From: Hyphomonas polymorpha PS728
GTDB lineage: Bacteria > Pseudomonadota > Alphaproteobacteria > Caulobacterales > Hyphomonadaceae
Reading direction: 5' to 3'
Assembly (NCBI RefSeq): GCF_000685315.1
Contig: NZ_ARYM01000015.1
Span: 33,914 to 97,913 of the forward strand
DNA: 64,000 bases
Of this stretch, positions 44,218 to 55,332 are shown piece after piece. Position numbers and translations under genes: made by a program. The notes under the pieces were generated by a model. That model did not search any database. It was given only the letters and a program-made list of their open reading frames with translations, and had not been told where the DNA came from. The first letter of the stretch is position 1. Each line of letters begins with the position of its first letter.

Positions 44218-45324
44218 TCAATTCCCCCAGAGGTCAACGGTGGCGAGCGCGTCAGCCGTCACCTGATCAATCGCCTGACGGACTTCTTCCGCCGTGAGCC
44301 CCTCATTGGCGATCGCGCGCCCGATGCGCAGCCCGTTGAATTCCCACATCATTGTGGGCTGCAAATCCTTCACTCTCTGCAGGGCGCGCGAGGCGACTTC
44401 CGGAGACACCGGACGATCGGTGAGGCGCACGGACACCCAGAGATATTCCATGTTGCCGGAAAGCTCGACAACAACAGGAAGGCGGTTCCCGTCGCGGACC
44501 ACCATCACCTCATAGGCAGGCAATCCACCTGAGCTGATATTCGTCGCATTGCCGTAGGTCGCCTCAGCGGCCTGGCGCAGAAAATCATGGGTCACCCTTG
44601 TCCCGCTGGCGCCGGTGGGCACCGAAGGCCCGGTTTTCAAGGCGTCCAGCAGCTGGCGCGCGACAGAGATCAGCGGCGAGTTCGGATACCGCCGGGCCAG
44701 TTGCACCTCGGCCTCCCGCGCCAGATCCATCTGGCCGGTCTCGATCAGCTCCGCCAGCATGGCGAATACGCGGTCTTCAGAGGCCCCGGACAGGACCGCC
44801 TTTATTGCGGCGGTATCGGTGCCCAGGCGCGAGGAGGATGACGCCGCTGTCGGAGCCGCCGGCGCTGGCGCAGATGCCGGCGTGAGGGTTGCAGGCACGC
44901 AATAGACAAAGTGCGCTGCGTCTCCGCACCCCATGTCGAAAGACTGCCAGTAATAGCTCGCCAGCATCTTGCCGTTGTGGATCTCTTCGATGCGCCCGTT
45001 CATATATCCGCCGATCAAGGCGCCGCGATAGCCCGTCGAATAACTCCCCCCACCACTATCGATGCGCTGTGTGGTCAGGTCTCCTGAGCCGGAGGCAACG
45101 CCGTTTGCGCAGCCGCCCGTCCAGGTCCAGCCCGCTTCCTTGTACCAGGAGCCGGCCGGGTCATCATAATCGTAGAGAAAGAAGGTGCAGCCGCTGGTGG
45201 TCTTCATCGGGATCCAGGGGGCGGGCGCTTCCTCCCCCTGCGCCATGACCGGCGCGCCGAAAACACCGAGCATCAGCCCGGCAATGCCGGCAAACGCCAG
45301 GCGCTGTTTCGCGAGATTCTTCAT
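44218..45324 (-). CDS. Secreted protein of unknown function
   Basis: 368 residues with signal peptide MKNLAKQRLAFAGIAGLMLGVFGAPVMAQ. The N-terminal part (residues about 38-150) is Gly/Tyr/Trp-rich with paired Cys (SGCTFFLYDYDD, GGCANGVASGSG, MGCGDAAHFVYC), looking like small beta repeats of a MORN-like kind (SYSTGYRGALIGGYMNGRIEEIHNGKML). A helical middle (ESQ-like TPR hint EAEVQLARRYPNSPLISVARQLLD) and a C-terminal domain of YbjN-like appearance follow. Function not assigned. Confidence 0.62.
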   Translation of the reverse strand: MKNLAKQRLAFAGIAGLMLGVFGAPVMAQGEEAPAPWIPMKTTSGCTFFLYDYDDPAGSWYKEAGWTWTGGCANGVASGSGDLTTQRIDSGGGSYSTGYRGALIGGYMNGRIEEIHNGKMLASYYWQSFDMGCGDAAHFVYCVPATLTPASAPAPAAPTAASSSSRLGTDTAAIKAVLSGASEDRVFAMLAELIETGQMDLAREAEVQLARRYPNSPLISVARQLLDALKTGPSVPTGASGTRVTHDFLRQAAEATYGNATNISSGGLPAYEVMVVRDGNRLPVVVELSGNMEYLWVSVRLTDRPVSPEVASRALQRVKDLQPTMMWEFNGLRIGRAIANEGLTAEEVRQAIDQVTADALATVDLWGN

Positions 45325-45440
45325 ATTGCCCCCCCTCGCCGGTTATCGGCGAACCTGCGCGCCCCCACCGGCCTTGTGCCCGAGCCTGAAAACAAGCGGC
45401 GCGCGCAACCAGAGAAACCCCGGCTTCAATCAAACGCAAT

Positions 45441-45467
45441 AGAAGAAACAAGGCCGCCCCTTCGGCC
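45441..45467 (-). terminator. Possible terminator of tRNA-Gln
   Basis: On the minus strand GGCCG and CGGCC (45463-45467, 45452-45456) pair around AAGGGG, followed by TTGTTTCTT. It sits 48 bases beyond the tRNA 3' end. The stem is only five bases, so the call is tentative. Confidence 0.42.
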
Positions 45468-45514
45468 CAGACAACGGGACAAGGCACCAAGAAAGAGACA
45501 GATGCAGGAGAGAG

Positions 45515-45588
<74 letters not shown>

Positions 45589-45784
45589 ACAGTGGAAGCG
45601 CCAGATAGCCAACCTTTATTGCGCTGGCAACACCCGCTTCCAGCGTTTTGCACACGGATTTCATCTGAAAGGCTGCGGCAAGCGCCCGCAGCATAGCAGG
45701 TCTTTACATTTTATCGATTATCAACAATATCATTCCAGAACCCGTTTGCGCACTCCGCGCGCCCTCAAGGAAGGCCTCCCGGAA

Positions 45785-47563
45785 ATGAAAACTTTTCTGC
45801 TGTCCATGGCAGGCGCCTTCACGGCGATGATCCTGTTCATCGTCCTAGGCTTCTTTTTTCTTTTCACGCTTATCGGCATGGCCGTCAGCGCCAAGCCGCC
45901 CCACCCCGCCAATATTGTCCTGACGCTGGACCTGAACGCCAACTATCCCGATCAGGCGCCCTCTGGCGGATTCGCCGCCCTTTCCGGCACGCCCGGCTTC
46001 ATCGACCTGCTGCTGAAGCTGAAAGAGGCCGAAGCCGACAAGTCGGTGAAAGGCATCTATATCCGCGGCGCCGATATGGGCTTTGGCACGAGCCGCGCCG
46101 AAGAACTGCGCCAGGCGCTGAAAAGCTTCCAGGGGTCGGGCAAATTCGTCATTGCCCATTCCCAGGGCATGTTCGGGGCCAGCGGCCCTTCGGCGTTTCA
46201 CTCGATCGCCGCAGCCGATGAAATCTGGATGCAGCCGGGCACCGATCTGATGGTCACCGGCGTCGTGTTCGAGACCGAGTTCTACAAGGGCCTGTTCGAC
46301 AAGATCGCCTTGGAGCCGCAGGTCTATCCTCTCTACGAATACAAGAACGCGCCCAACTCTTATAATGAGACGAGCTATACCGGCCCCCACCGCGAAGCGA
46401 TGGAAGCGCTGGCCAATTCCATCTGGGCCACCGCGCTGAGCGACATCGCGGCAGATCGCGGCCTGGAGCCGGGACAGCTGCGCACGATTCTGGAAAGCGG
46501 CCCGAAAACGGCTGAAAACGCCGTCGAGCTGAAACTGATCGACAAGCTCGGCTGGCCGGAAGACGCGCAGGAAGCCGCCAAGGAACGTGCCGGCAGCGAC
46601 GATGCCGAACTGATCGACCTGGCCGCCTATACTTCGCCTGCGAAGTATAACAGCAAAGCCCCGCTGATTGCGGTGATCGGCGGCGAAGGCGCCATCGTCA
46701 CCGGCGGCGCGACCAGCAGCTCGCCCTTCTCCGACCCGCCGGCGTTTGCCTCGGACGTGATCGCCCGCGCGATTCTCGACGCGGCTGAAGATGAGGACGT
46801 GAAAGCCATCGTCTTCCGGGTCGACAGCCCCGGAGGCTCTCCGACGGCATCTGACCAGATCTGGCGCGCTGTGGAGCGGGCCAAGGAAGCGGGCAAACCG
46901 GTCGTCGTCTCGATGGGCAGCCTGGCCGCATCGGGCGGCTATTATGTGTCGACCGGCGCGGACGCCATTCTCGCCAACCGCGCCACTCTGACCGGCTCGA
47001 TCGGCATCTTCGGCGGCAAGCTGGCCATTGATGGCACCTTCAACAAGATCGGCGTCACCTTCGACACCGTGACCGTTGGTGGCGACTTTGCCTCCGCCTG
47101 GGGCACCGCGCCCTTCACCGAAAGCCAGGAAGCCGAAGTGAAGGCCAGCCTGAAGCGCGGCTATGACCGGTTCCTTGCCCATGTCGGCGAAGGCCGCGGC
47201 ATGACCTATGACCAGGTGCATGAAGTGGCCCGCGGCCGCGTCTGGACCGGGGAAGCGGCCAAGCAGCAAGGCCTCGTCGACGAGATCGGCACCTTCATGG
47301 ACGCCATCGAGAAGGCCAAATCCCTGGCCGGTATCGAAGCTGACGTGAAACCGCGCCTTGCCTTCTACCCCTACCGCAAGACCGGCTTTGAAGCCCTGGA
47401 AGACCTGTTCGGCGTCTCCGCAGAAACTGCCCGCGCCGCCGCCGTCATCAGCGCCTTCGCAGGCGACGAGCGCACCCAGGTGCTGCTGGAAGAACTCGCC
47501 ACCGCAGAAGCGATGAACTCCGGACAGGCCATGGCCATCGGGCCGCGCATCCGCGAACGCTGA
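45785..47563 (+). CDS. sppA: Signal peptide peptidase SppA (S49, long form)
   Basis: 592 residues from ATG 45785. N-terminal membrane anchor ([31 protein letters not shown]) and two tandem S49 domains, as in the E. coli-type 67 kDa enzyme. The catalytic Ser is in [19 protein letters not shown]; the Lys general base is probably in [12 protein letters not shown] of the N-terminal half. Degrades cleaved signal peptides in the periplasmic membrane face. Confidence 0.94.
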   Translation: MKTFLLSMAGAFTAMILFIVLGFFFLFTLIGMAVSAKPPHPANIVLTLDLNANYPDQAPSGGFAALSGTPGFIDLLLKLKEAEADKSVKGIYIRGADMGFGTSRAEELRQALKSFQGSGKFVIAHSQGMFGASGPSAFHSIAAADEIWMQPGTDLMVTGVVFETEFYKGLFDKIALEPQVYPLYEYKNAPNSYNETSYTGPHREAMEALANSIWATALSDIAADRGLEPGQLRTILESGPKTAENAVELKLIDKLGWPEDAQEAAKERAGSDDAELIDLAAYTSPAKYNSKAPLIAVIGGEGAIVTGGATSSSPFSDPPAFASDVIARAILDAAEDEDVKAIVFRVDSPGGSPTASDQIWRAVERAKEAGKPVVVSMGSLAASGGYYVSTGADAILANRATLTGSIGIFGGKLAIDGTFNKIGVTFDTVTVGGDFASAWGTAPFTESQEAEVKASLKRGYDRFLAHVGEGRGMTYDQVHEVARGRVWTGEAAKQQGLVDEIGTFMDAIEKAKSLAGIEADVKPRLAFYPYRKTGFEALEDLFGVSAETARAAAVISAFAGDERTQVLLEELATAEAMNSGQAMAIGPRIRER

Positions 47564-47673
47564 TTGCTGGCTGCAATTGACCTGCCGCGCACCCTCGCCC
47601 AACTGGCGGGGGTGTTGCACATTCGGGGCAAGTGGTGGCTAGTGCGCCGGGCGCGATTTGAGATGAGACTGAC

Positions 47674-48678
47674 ATGAAAATCCTCGTAACCGGCGCGGCC
47701 GGCTTCATCGGGAGCGAGATGGCGCTGCGGCTTCTCAAAGAAGGCCATAGCGTGACCGGCGTGGACTGTTTCACCCCTTATTACGACCCGCAGCTGAAGG
47801 AAGACCGCGCCGCCCGCCTGACCGCGTTCGAAGGGTTTCAGCTGGAGCGTATCCGCATCGAGGACAGCGAGGCGCTCGAAGCGGTGTTCCGGCGCGATAC
47901 GCCCGACATGGTGGTGCATTTTGCGGCGCAGGCGGGCGTGCGCTACAGCCTCGATCATCCGCGCGACTATATCGACGCCAATATCGTCGGCTCGTTCAAT
48001 GTCATCGAATTTTCCCGCCGCTATAACACGCAGCATCTGGTGCTGGCATCGACCAGCTCGGCCTATGGGGCGAACCAGAAGTTCCCGTTCGAAGAGCGCG
48101 ACTCGGCGCCCTACCCGCTGACCATCTATGCGGCGACGAAGCTGGCGAGCGAACTGATCGCGCACAGCCATGCCCATCTTTATGGCGTGCCCACAACGGT
48201 GCTGCGCTTTTTCAGCGTGTATGGGCCCTGGGGCCGGCCGGACATGGCGTTCTTTCTGTTCACGGACAAGATTTTCAAGGGTCAGCCGATCGACGTGTTC
48301 AATCATGGCGACCTCTTGCGCGACTTTACCTATATCGATGATCTGGTAGAGGCGATCCGCCGGCTGATGGATGTTCCGCCACAGATCGGCAATCACCTTA
48401 TCCGGGGGGATTCCCTTTCGCCCGTGGCGCCCTACCGGCTCGTGAACATTGGCAATGCCAATCCTGTGCGCCTGATGGACTATATCGACGCGATTGAGGA
48501 AGCCATTGGCCGCAAGGCGGAAAAGAACATGCTGGACATGCAGCCGGGCGATGTGAAGCAGACCTTTGCCGATGTGCGCCTGCTTCAGGCCCTCACGGGA
48601 TATACGCCGGACACGGACTATCGCACGGGCATTGCCCGCTTCGTCGACTGGTACCGGGACTATTACAAGCCAGCCTGA
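47674..48678 (+). CDS. NAD-dependent epimerase/dehydratase (UDP-glucuronate 4-epimerase-like)
   Basis: 334 residues. NAD loop LVTGAAGFIGSEMALRLL; catalytic Ser/Thr in LASTSSAYG and Tyr-Lys in TIYAATKLASE. YYDPQLKEDRAARL and RFFSVYGPWGRPDMAFFLFTDKIF are typical of the UDP-GlcA epimerase (LspL/CapI) group, giving UDP-galacturonate for polysaccharide. Isolated here, but could serve the EPS locus 10 kb on. It overlaps the convergent rluA-like gene by 16 bases. Confidence 0.9.
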   Translation: MKILVTGAAGFIGSEMALRLLKEGHSVTGVDCFTPYYDPQLKEDRAARLTAFEGFQLERIRIEDSEALEAVFRRDTPDMVVHFAAQAGVRYSLDHPRDYIDANIVGSFNVIEFSRRYNTQHLVLASTSSAYGANQKFPFEERDSAPYPLTIYAATKLASELIAHSHAHLYGVPTTVLRFFSVYGPWGRPDMAFFLFTDKIFKGQPIDVFNHGDLLRDFTYIDDLVEAIRRLMDVPPQIGNHLIRGDSLSPVAPYRLVNIGNANPVRLMDYIDAIEEAIGRKAEKNMLDMQPGDVKQTFADVRLLQALTGYTPDTDYRTGIARFVDWYRDYYKPA

Positions 48679-49394
48679 ACGCCTGCGCGGGCGGCGGCCT
48701 GACGAAAATCATCCGGCACCGGCGCCTCGAGCGCCAGCGTTCCGCCCTCGGGATGGGGCACTTCCAGGCGGGCGGCATGCAGCATCACGCGGGCGCCGGT
48801 TGCCTGCCCTTCGCCATAGAGGCCATCGCCCAGGATGGGGCAGCCGAGCGACATGAGATGCACCCGGATCTGGTGCATGCGGCCGGTTTCCGGGGAGAGC
48901 TGCATGAGGGCCTGATCGCCATTGCGGGCGAGAATTTTCCACCCCGTCCGCGCGCTCTGGGCGCCCTTGCGGCCCTCGCGAGCGAGGATCATCCGCGGGC
49001 GCCCGCCTTCCTCGACCTTGACGAGGGCAGCGTCGATCACCCCATGCTCTGCCTGCGGAATTTTTCCTTTCACCAGCGCCAGATAGGTTTTCTGTGTATC
49101 GCGGCCGGCAAAGGCGGCAGAGAGGAATGCGGCGGCCGGCTGGGTGCGCGCGGCGATGATGACACCGGAGGTGCCAAGATCCAGCCGGTGGACAAGGCGC
49201 GGGCGTTTGCCATTGGACTTGGCAAAGGCCCAGAGCAGATCATCCAGCGACTGGCCCACCCCGCCCCCACCCTGAGACGCCATGCCGGAGGGCTTGTTGA
49301 ACGCCAGGACAGCCGCATCCTCATGGATCAGCAGGCTACGCGCGAGGGCGGCAGCTTCGGCGCTGAGCGAGGGAATGTCGCGGTTGCGGGTCAT
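48663..49394 (-). CDS. RluA-family pseudouridine synthase
   Basis: 243 residues. The catalytic Asp is in RPRLVHRLDLGTSGVIIAARTQ; YLALVKGKIPQ and QIRVHLMSLGCPILGDGLYG are family marks. N-terminal S4 domain is absent. It isomerises uridines in rRNA or tRNA; target not fixed. Its ATG overlaps the upstream phosphotransferase stop (ATGA), third of a coupled three-gene operon. Confidence 0.92.
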   Translation of the reverse strand: MTRNRDIPSLSAEAAALARSLLIHEDAAVLAFNKPSGMASQGGGGVGQSLDDLLWAFAKSNGKRPRLVHRLDLGTSGVIIAARTQPAAAFLSAAFAGRDTQKTYLALVKGKIPQAEHGVIDAALVKVEEGGRPRMILAREGRKGAQSARTGWKILARNGDQALMQLSPETGRMHQIRVHLMSLGCPILGDGLYGEGQATGARVMLHAARLEVPHPEGGTLALEAPVPDDFRQAAARAGVQAGL

Positions 49395-50308
49395 GCGAAA
49401 TCTTCCATGAGGCGCTCTATCATCTTTTCCGACATGTCACAGGGAAGGCCATTCTCATAGGCGTATGGTAGAAAGATCACCGCCATTGATAAGGCCCATC
49501 CGGCGCCGCGCAGCCATTCTGCTTCGCTTGCGCCAAGCGCGGCGCGGAAAATTTCCCGCGCGGGCGCGTCAAACATCGCCCAGGCACTGAGAAGGTCGCA
49601 GGCCGCATCGCCCACCCCGCAAAGCCCCCAGTCGATAACGCCGGATAACTGGCCGTTTTCGACAAGTATGTTTCCAGGATGGATATCGCCGTGCAACCAG
49701 GCGGGCGAGAATGGCGCCTCTGCGCGGAGCGCCTGCGACCAGAGCCGGTTTGCCCAGGCAGCATCGACGTCCGGCAACCGGGCAAGAGCGGCCTGAAATG
49801 ACCCGGTGCGAACCGAAAGCGGCGCGCCCCGCCAATTGTTGCCGGGGCAAAAACGGAAGGCATCATCGGGTGGCACGCTTCGCAGGAACGCGCGAAATCC
49901 GGCAAGCTGTCCCGCAGCGGCGGCAGGATCAGCAAGGGCGCCGTCTGTAAGCGGAATTCCAGGCAGCCAGCTCAGCACAGACCAGGAATGAGGGTAGGTT
50001 TCACTCGGCTGACCGGCACCATAAACCGCGGGAACGGCAATCGGAGCGCGACCCATGCGAGGCAGAACACCTGTCTCCCGCTGCGCGGTGCCGGTGGCCC
50101 ACGCAGCTTTGGGGAAGCGGGCGCAAAGATCCCTGCCGATGCGAACAATGGTATTGTCCGTTCCCAGCGAAGGCTGCAAACGGATTTCAAGTCTCGCCAG
50201 TTCCGGAAACTGCCGGTTGATCAGATCCGCCGCAGTCTGCACATCGAGGGGCTGGAGGGGGGTGGCTTCCGACATCTGCAGGAATGGCGCTTTCGGGCCA
50301 GGCCTCAT
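49391..50308 (-). CDS. APH-family phosphotransferase
   Basis: 305 residues from ATG 50308, chosen because it overlaps the rarA stop by four bases (ATGA); ATG 50275 is possible. Catalytic loop PAWLHGDIHPGNILVENG (HGDxxxxN) and metal Asp in VIDWGLCGVGDAACDLLSAWAMF; DNTIVRIGRDLCARFPK is the nucleotide part. Resembles streptomycin/aminoglycoside kinases, but environmental relatives act on unknown small molecules. Confidence 0.87.
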   Translation of the reverse strand: MRPGPKAPFLQMSEATPLQPLDVQTAADLINRQFPELARLEIRLQPSLGTDNTIVRIGRDLCARFPKAAWATGTAQRETGVLPRMGRAPIAVPAVYGAGQPSETYPHSWSVLSWLPGIPLTDGALADPAAAAGQLAGFRAFLRSVPPDDAFRFCPGNNWRGAPLSVRTGSFQAALARLPDVDAAWANRLWSQALRAEAPFSPAWLHGDIHPGNILVENGQLSGVIDWGLCGVGDAACDLLSAWAMFDAPAREIFRAALGASEAEWLRGAGWALSMAVIFLPYAYENGLPCDMSEKMIERLMEDFA

Positions 50309-51615
50309 CCTTCCCCGCGCCTGTGCCGCATCTCTGCAAACCGCGCAAGCTGATCTGCAATCGGCTTCTCGCGCCCTGCGCCTTTGGGGGTGTAGAATTC
50401 CTGGCGGCCCATGGCGTCCGGGAAATAGTCCTGGCCTGAGAAGCCTTCCTCCGTATCGTGATCATAGACATAGCCGGAGCCGTAGCCCTGATCTTTCATC
50501 ATGGAGGTGGGCGCGTTGAGGATGTGTTTCGGCGGTATCAGGCTGCCGGTTTCGGCGGCGGCGCGGCGGGCGGCCTTGTAGGCGACGTAAGCGGCGTTGG
50601 ATTTGGGCGCAGTGGCCAGGTGGATGACGGCGTGGGCGAGCATCAGTTCGCCTTCCGGCGAGCCAAGACGTTCGTAGGCGCGGGCCGCTTCGCCGCAGAT
50701 CATCAGGGCGGTGGGGTCAGCAAGGCCGATATCCTCGCTTGCCATGCGGATGAGACGGCGGGCGATGAAGAGCGGGTCTTCGCCCCCTTCCAGCATGCGG
50801 GCGAACCAGTAGAGCGCCGCATCGGGATCTGATCCGCGCACGGATTTGTGCAGGGCAGAGATGAGGTTATAGTGCTCTTCCCTGTCCTTGTCATAGGCGG
50901 CAGCGCGTTTCTGCAGGCCGGTGGCGATTTCCTCCAAGCTCAGCAGACCGGGCTCGCCGCGCATGGCGTAGGCCTGTTCGACGAGGTTCAGGAGGTAGCG
51001 CCCGTCGCCATCGGCCATGCGGATCAGCGCTTCGCGCGCTTCGGGCACGGCCGGCAGGCGGCGGCCCATTGCCTTTTCGGCGCGTGTGATCAGCTCCCGC
51101 AGGTCGGTGTCTTCAAGGCGTTTGAGCACCATGACCTGGCAGCGGGAGAGCAGCGCGCCGTTGAGCTCGAAGCTGGGGTTCTCGGTGGTGGCGCCCACCA
51201 GCGTGACCGTGCCGCTTTCCACGAAAGGCAGGAAGCCATCCTGCTGGGCGCGGTTGAAGCGGTGGATCTCGTCTACGAAGAGGAGCGTGCCCTTGCCGAT
51301 GCGGCGGCGGGCCTCGGCCTTTTCGAAGGCGGCGCGCAGATCCTTGACGCCGGAGAAGATGGCCGAGAGGGCCTCAAACTCAAGATCCGTTTCCTGCGCC
51401 AGCAGCCGGGCTATCGTCGTCTTGCCGACGCCGGGCGGGCCCCAGAGGATCATGGAAACGAGGCGCCCATTGCGCAGCATGGCCCCGATGGGCCCATCCG
51501 GCCCGATCAGATGCCCCTGCCCGACCACTTCGGACAGCTTCTTCGGGCGCAGCCGGTCTGCCAGCGGGCGGGGCGCGCCTTCTTCGAGGCCGGCGGCGGA
51601 AAAAAGATCGCTCAT
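50305..51615 (-). CDS. rarA: Replication-associated recombination protein A (AAA ATPase)
   Basis: 436 residues, typical. Walker A ILWGPPGVGKTTIARLLA; Walker B GTLLFVDEIHRFNRAQQD; sensor 1 LVGATTENPSFELNGALLSRCQ; C-terminal DALYWFARMLEGGEDPLFIARRLIRMASEDIGLADP is the MgsA tetramerisation domain. Acts at stalled replication forks. First gene of a coupled operon with the kinase and pseudouridine synthase. Confidence 0.96.
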   Translation of the reverse strand: MSDLFSAAGLEEGAPRPLADRLRPKKLSEVVGQGHLIGPDGPIGAMLRNGRLVSMILWGPPGVGKTTIARLLAQETDLEFEALSAIFSGVKDLRAAFEKAEARRRIGKGTLLFVDEIHRFNRAQQDGFLPFVESGTVTLVGATTENPSFELNGALLSRCQVMVLKRLEDTDLRELITRAEKAMGRRLPAVPEAREALIRMADGDGRYLLNLVEQAYAMRGEPGLLSLEEIATGLQKRAAAYDKDREEHYNLISALHKSVRGSDPDAALYWFARMLEGGEDPLFIARRLIRMASEDIGLADPTALMICGEAARAYERLGSPEGELMLAHAVIHLATAPKSNAAYVAYKAARRAAAETGSLIPPKHILNAPTSMMKDQGYGSGYVYDHDTEEGFSGQDYFPDAMGRQEFYTPKGAGREKPIADQLARFAEMRHRRGEG

Positions 51616-51675
51616 GGGTGTGTTCTAGGACTTTGGGCGGGGCGTGGTAAGGTGGGGATTGGGAGGAAATATAAA

Positions 51676-52512
51676 ATGACCCTGACTGTTATCCCATCCG
51701 ATATGGCCTGCGGCGCCCAGGTGCGCGGCGTGGATCTTTCACAGCCCATCTCCGCTGATCTTGCCGCGGATATCCGTGGCGCCTGGCTCGGGCATCAGGT
51801 GATCTGCTTTCCGGATCAGCAGCTGAGCGAGGATGATCTGGAACGCTTCACGCTAGCCTTCGGTCCGTTTGGCGACGATCCGTTCATCGCGCCGATACCG
51901 GGGCGCCAGCATATCATCGCGGTGAAACGGGCGGCGGATGAAACCTCGCCGATCTTTGCCGAAAGCTGGCATTCGGACTGGAGCTTTCAGGAGAGGCCGC
52001 CGCAGGGCACCTGCCTTTATGGCATCACCATACCGCCCGAGGGCGGCGATACGCTGTTCGTGAACCAGTATAAGGCGCTGGCCGAAATGCCCACAGACCT
52101 GCGCCGCCGCATCGAGGGGAAGAAGGCGATCCACTCAGCGCGCAATGCCTATTCGTCAAAGGGCATGTATGGCGCCGGCGACAAGGGCCGCAGCATGGAT
52201 ATCCGCCCGTCCGACGAGGCCGAGGCAACCTACGCCCACCCTTTCATCCGTATACATCCGGAAACGGGCTGCGAGAGCCTGTTTGGCTGCGCGGGTTATA
52301 TTGTCGGCGTGGAAGGCATGGACCAGCAGGAAGGCTGGGACATCGTGACGGAGGTTTACCGCTGGCAGACGCGGCCGGAGTTTCAGTATCGCCACCGCTG
52401 GCAGAAAGGCATGCTGCTGATGTGGGACAATCGCTGCACGCTGCACATGGCCACCGGCGGCTATGCCGGCCATGACCGGCTGCTGCACCGCACGACGATC
52501 GGGGCGGCGTAA
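51676..52512 (+). CDS. TauD/TfdA-family 2-oxoglutarate dioxygenase
   Basis: 278 residues from ATG 51676, with GGGAGGAA upstream. Fe(II) ligands: His and Asp in ESWHSDWSF, distal His in RLLHRTTI; the 2OG Arg is in the same block, with WDNRCTLHMATGGY just before it. Substrate class (sulfonate, phenoxyacid, other) unknown. Divergent from rarA, convergent with the DUF5694 gene. Confidence 0.92.
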   Translation: MTLTVIPSDMACGAQVRGVDLSQPISADLAADIRGAWLGHQVICFPDQQLSEDDLERFTLAFGPFGDDPFIAPIPGRQHIIAVKRAADETSPIFAESWHSDWSFQERPPQGTCLYGITIPPEGGDTLFVNQYKALAEMPTDLRRRIEGKKAIHSARNAYSSKGMYGAGDKGRSMDIRPSDEAEATYAHPFIRIHPETGCESLFGCAGYIVGVEGMDQQEGWDIVTEVYRWQTRPEFQYRHRWQKGMLLMWDNRCTLHMATGGYAGHDRLLHRTTIGAA

Positions 52513-52515
52513 CAG

Positions 52516-53616
52516 TCAGGGCTCCCCGAGAACGGCCGCCGCATCGACCACTTCGATGTCGCTTATCATGGCGAGATAGGCGTCGAGCCAGGGCTTGTGC
52601 GCCGAGCCGATGATCACGAGCACGCGCCCTCCAGGCGCATGGGCCATCGCCTCGCGGATATGAGCCACCTGCCGAAGATTGCGCGCCTCCCATTCGGCCA
52701 TGCGCACCCGGCCCGCATGATCCGGCGAGGGCCGGTCGATCAGCAGCGCCCATTGCAGCGCGACGTCGAGCTGGCCCGCCTCCGGCGAATTGAGGTAGCG
52801 ATATGTGTCCAGCGCTTCCTCCGGCGTCCGAAGCCGGTCTGTGGCCTGGATCAGCCGCTGATATTCAGGCATCTCAAAAACGGCGCCGATGTTCTGAGCT
52901 TCAAAGAACTCGCTCAACTGTGGAATGATGGGATAGATCAGGTCATCACTGTGATGATCGTCTACCGGATAGACCCGTTCCAGACCGAGACGCTCGGCGA
53001 GCCGCGCCCCGATCAGATGGCTTTCATTCCGGCGGGCATCATATTCGCCCAAGAACGCGGCAAGTTCCGGAGAAATTCCGTCCGCAGCCACCCGCTCCGC
53101 TTCCGGCAGGCGCCACCACTGGACCAGGGCGGAATGCGTATCGCCCGAAGCGGCAAAGAGCGCGGCCAGTTGGCGCCGCTGCGCAGGTGATGGCGCATCT
53201 GGAAACTCTGCGAGTGTCCGGCGCACCTCTGCTTCTGCGGCCGGCAGGTCGAGACCAATCTGCCCAGCGGCGAGCGCGGCACCCTTGAGCAGGCGGCCAC
53301 TGTAGACATCAGCCGTCTCCTGATAGATCGCCTCATAGTCCTTGAGCGCGCGGATACTCTCACCAGAGAGGTTTTCGATCGCGATCACATCCGGCGCGAA
53401 AGCGGCAAGGCGCTGCAGCAGCGGCTCCAGCACGGCGGGGTCGAAATCCTCCGGCGCGCCGGAAAGGTGGGGGGTGCCCAACACCAGAAGCTGTGCCGGC
53501 GCGCCATGCAGGCGTTGTTGCAGGCTGCGCGGATCGAACGCTTCCGACGGCGAGCCGGCAAAAGCCGGAGCAATCAGCAACAGGGACGCTGCTGCAAGGG
53601 CCTGGATGAATTTCAT
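52516..53616 (-). CDS. DUF5694 family secreted protein
   Basis: 366 residues from ATG 53616, with GGGAG upstream, giving signal peptide MKFIQALAAASLLLIAPAFAGS. TraB/PrgY-like pattern: QLLVLGTPHLSGAPEDFDPAVLEPLLQRLAAFAPDVIAIENLSGE at the N-terminus and GGRVLVIIGSAHKPWLDAYLAM near the C-terminus. Role unknown; periplasmic. It stops four bases from the convergent TauD-like gene. Confidence 0.8.
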   Translation of the reverse strand: MKFIQALAAASLLLIAPAFAGSPSEAFDPRSLQQRLHGAPAQLLVLGTPHLSGAPEDFDPAVLEPLLQRLAAFAPDVIAIENLSGESIRALKDYEAIYQETADVYSGRLLKGAALAAGQIGLDLPAAEAEVRRTLAEFPDAPSPAQRRQLAALFAASGDTHSALVQWWRLPEAERVAADGISPELAAFLGEYDARRNESHLIGARLAERLGLERVYPVDDHHSDDLIYPIIPQLSEFFEAQNIGAVFEMPEYQRLIQATDRLRTPEEALDTYRYLNSPEAGQLDVALQWALLIDRPSPDHAGRVRMAEWEARNLRQVAHIREAMAHAPGGRVLVIIGSAHKPWLDAYLAMISDIEVVDAAAVLGEP

Positions 53617-53791
53617 GGCGATCTCCCGCATTATCACAGAGAGCAGATGCGGCCGGGAGGCCTTTTGGATGCACACGGGCTGAAATAAAGATGTGGGGGA
53701 GACGGCGGGCCGCGATCACAGCAGGAGCCCTGTCCTCAGACGGACTGGCGCCCGCCGCGCGTGTCGAAGGTTACGCCCCTTTGCGGGCGGA

Positions 53792-55201
<1,410 letters not shown>

Positions 55202-55332
55202 GATCTTGAGATGGGTCATGATCATGGCTCTATTGCGGAGCGAATTATGGCGCAATCGCGCCCGCATGACATTTCAGACAGGTCATACCGCCGCAGGGAC
55301 GCAAGGACGTCCCCGGCGGCGGCATGGGCGGG

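Noticed and set aside
45845..47620. 591-residue minus-strand frame opposite sppA
   Set aside because: Mirror of the SppA codons; SppA motifs are unequivocal on the plus strand.
49391..50308. Aminoglycoside resistance gene
   Set aside because: The APH fold is generic; the chromosomal, coupled position with rarA gives no sign of a resistance cassette.
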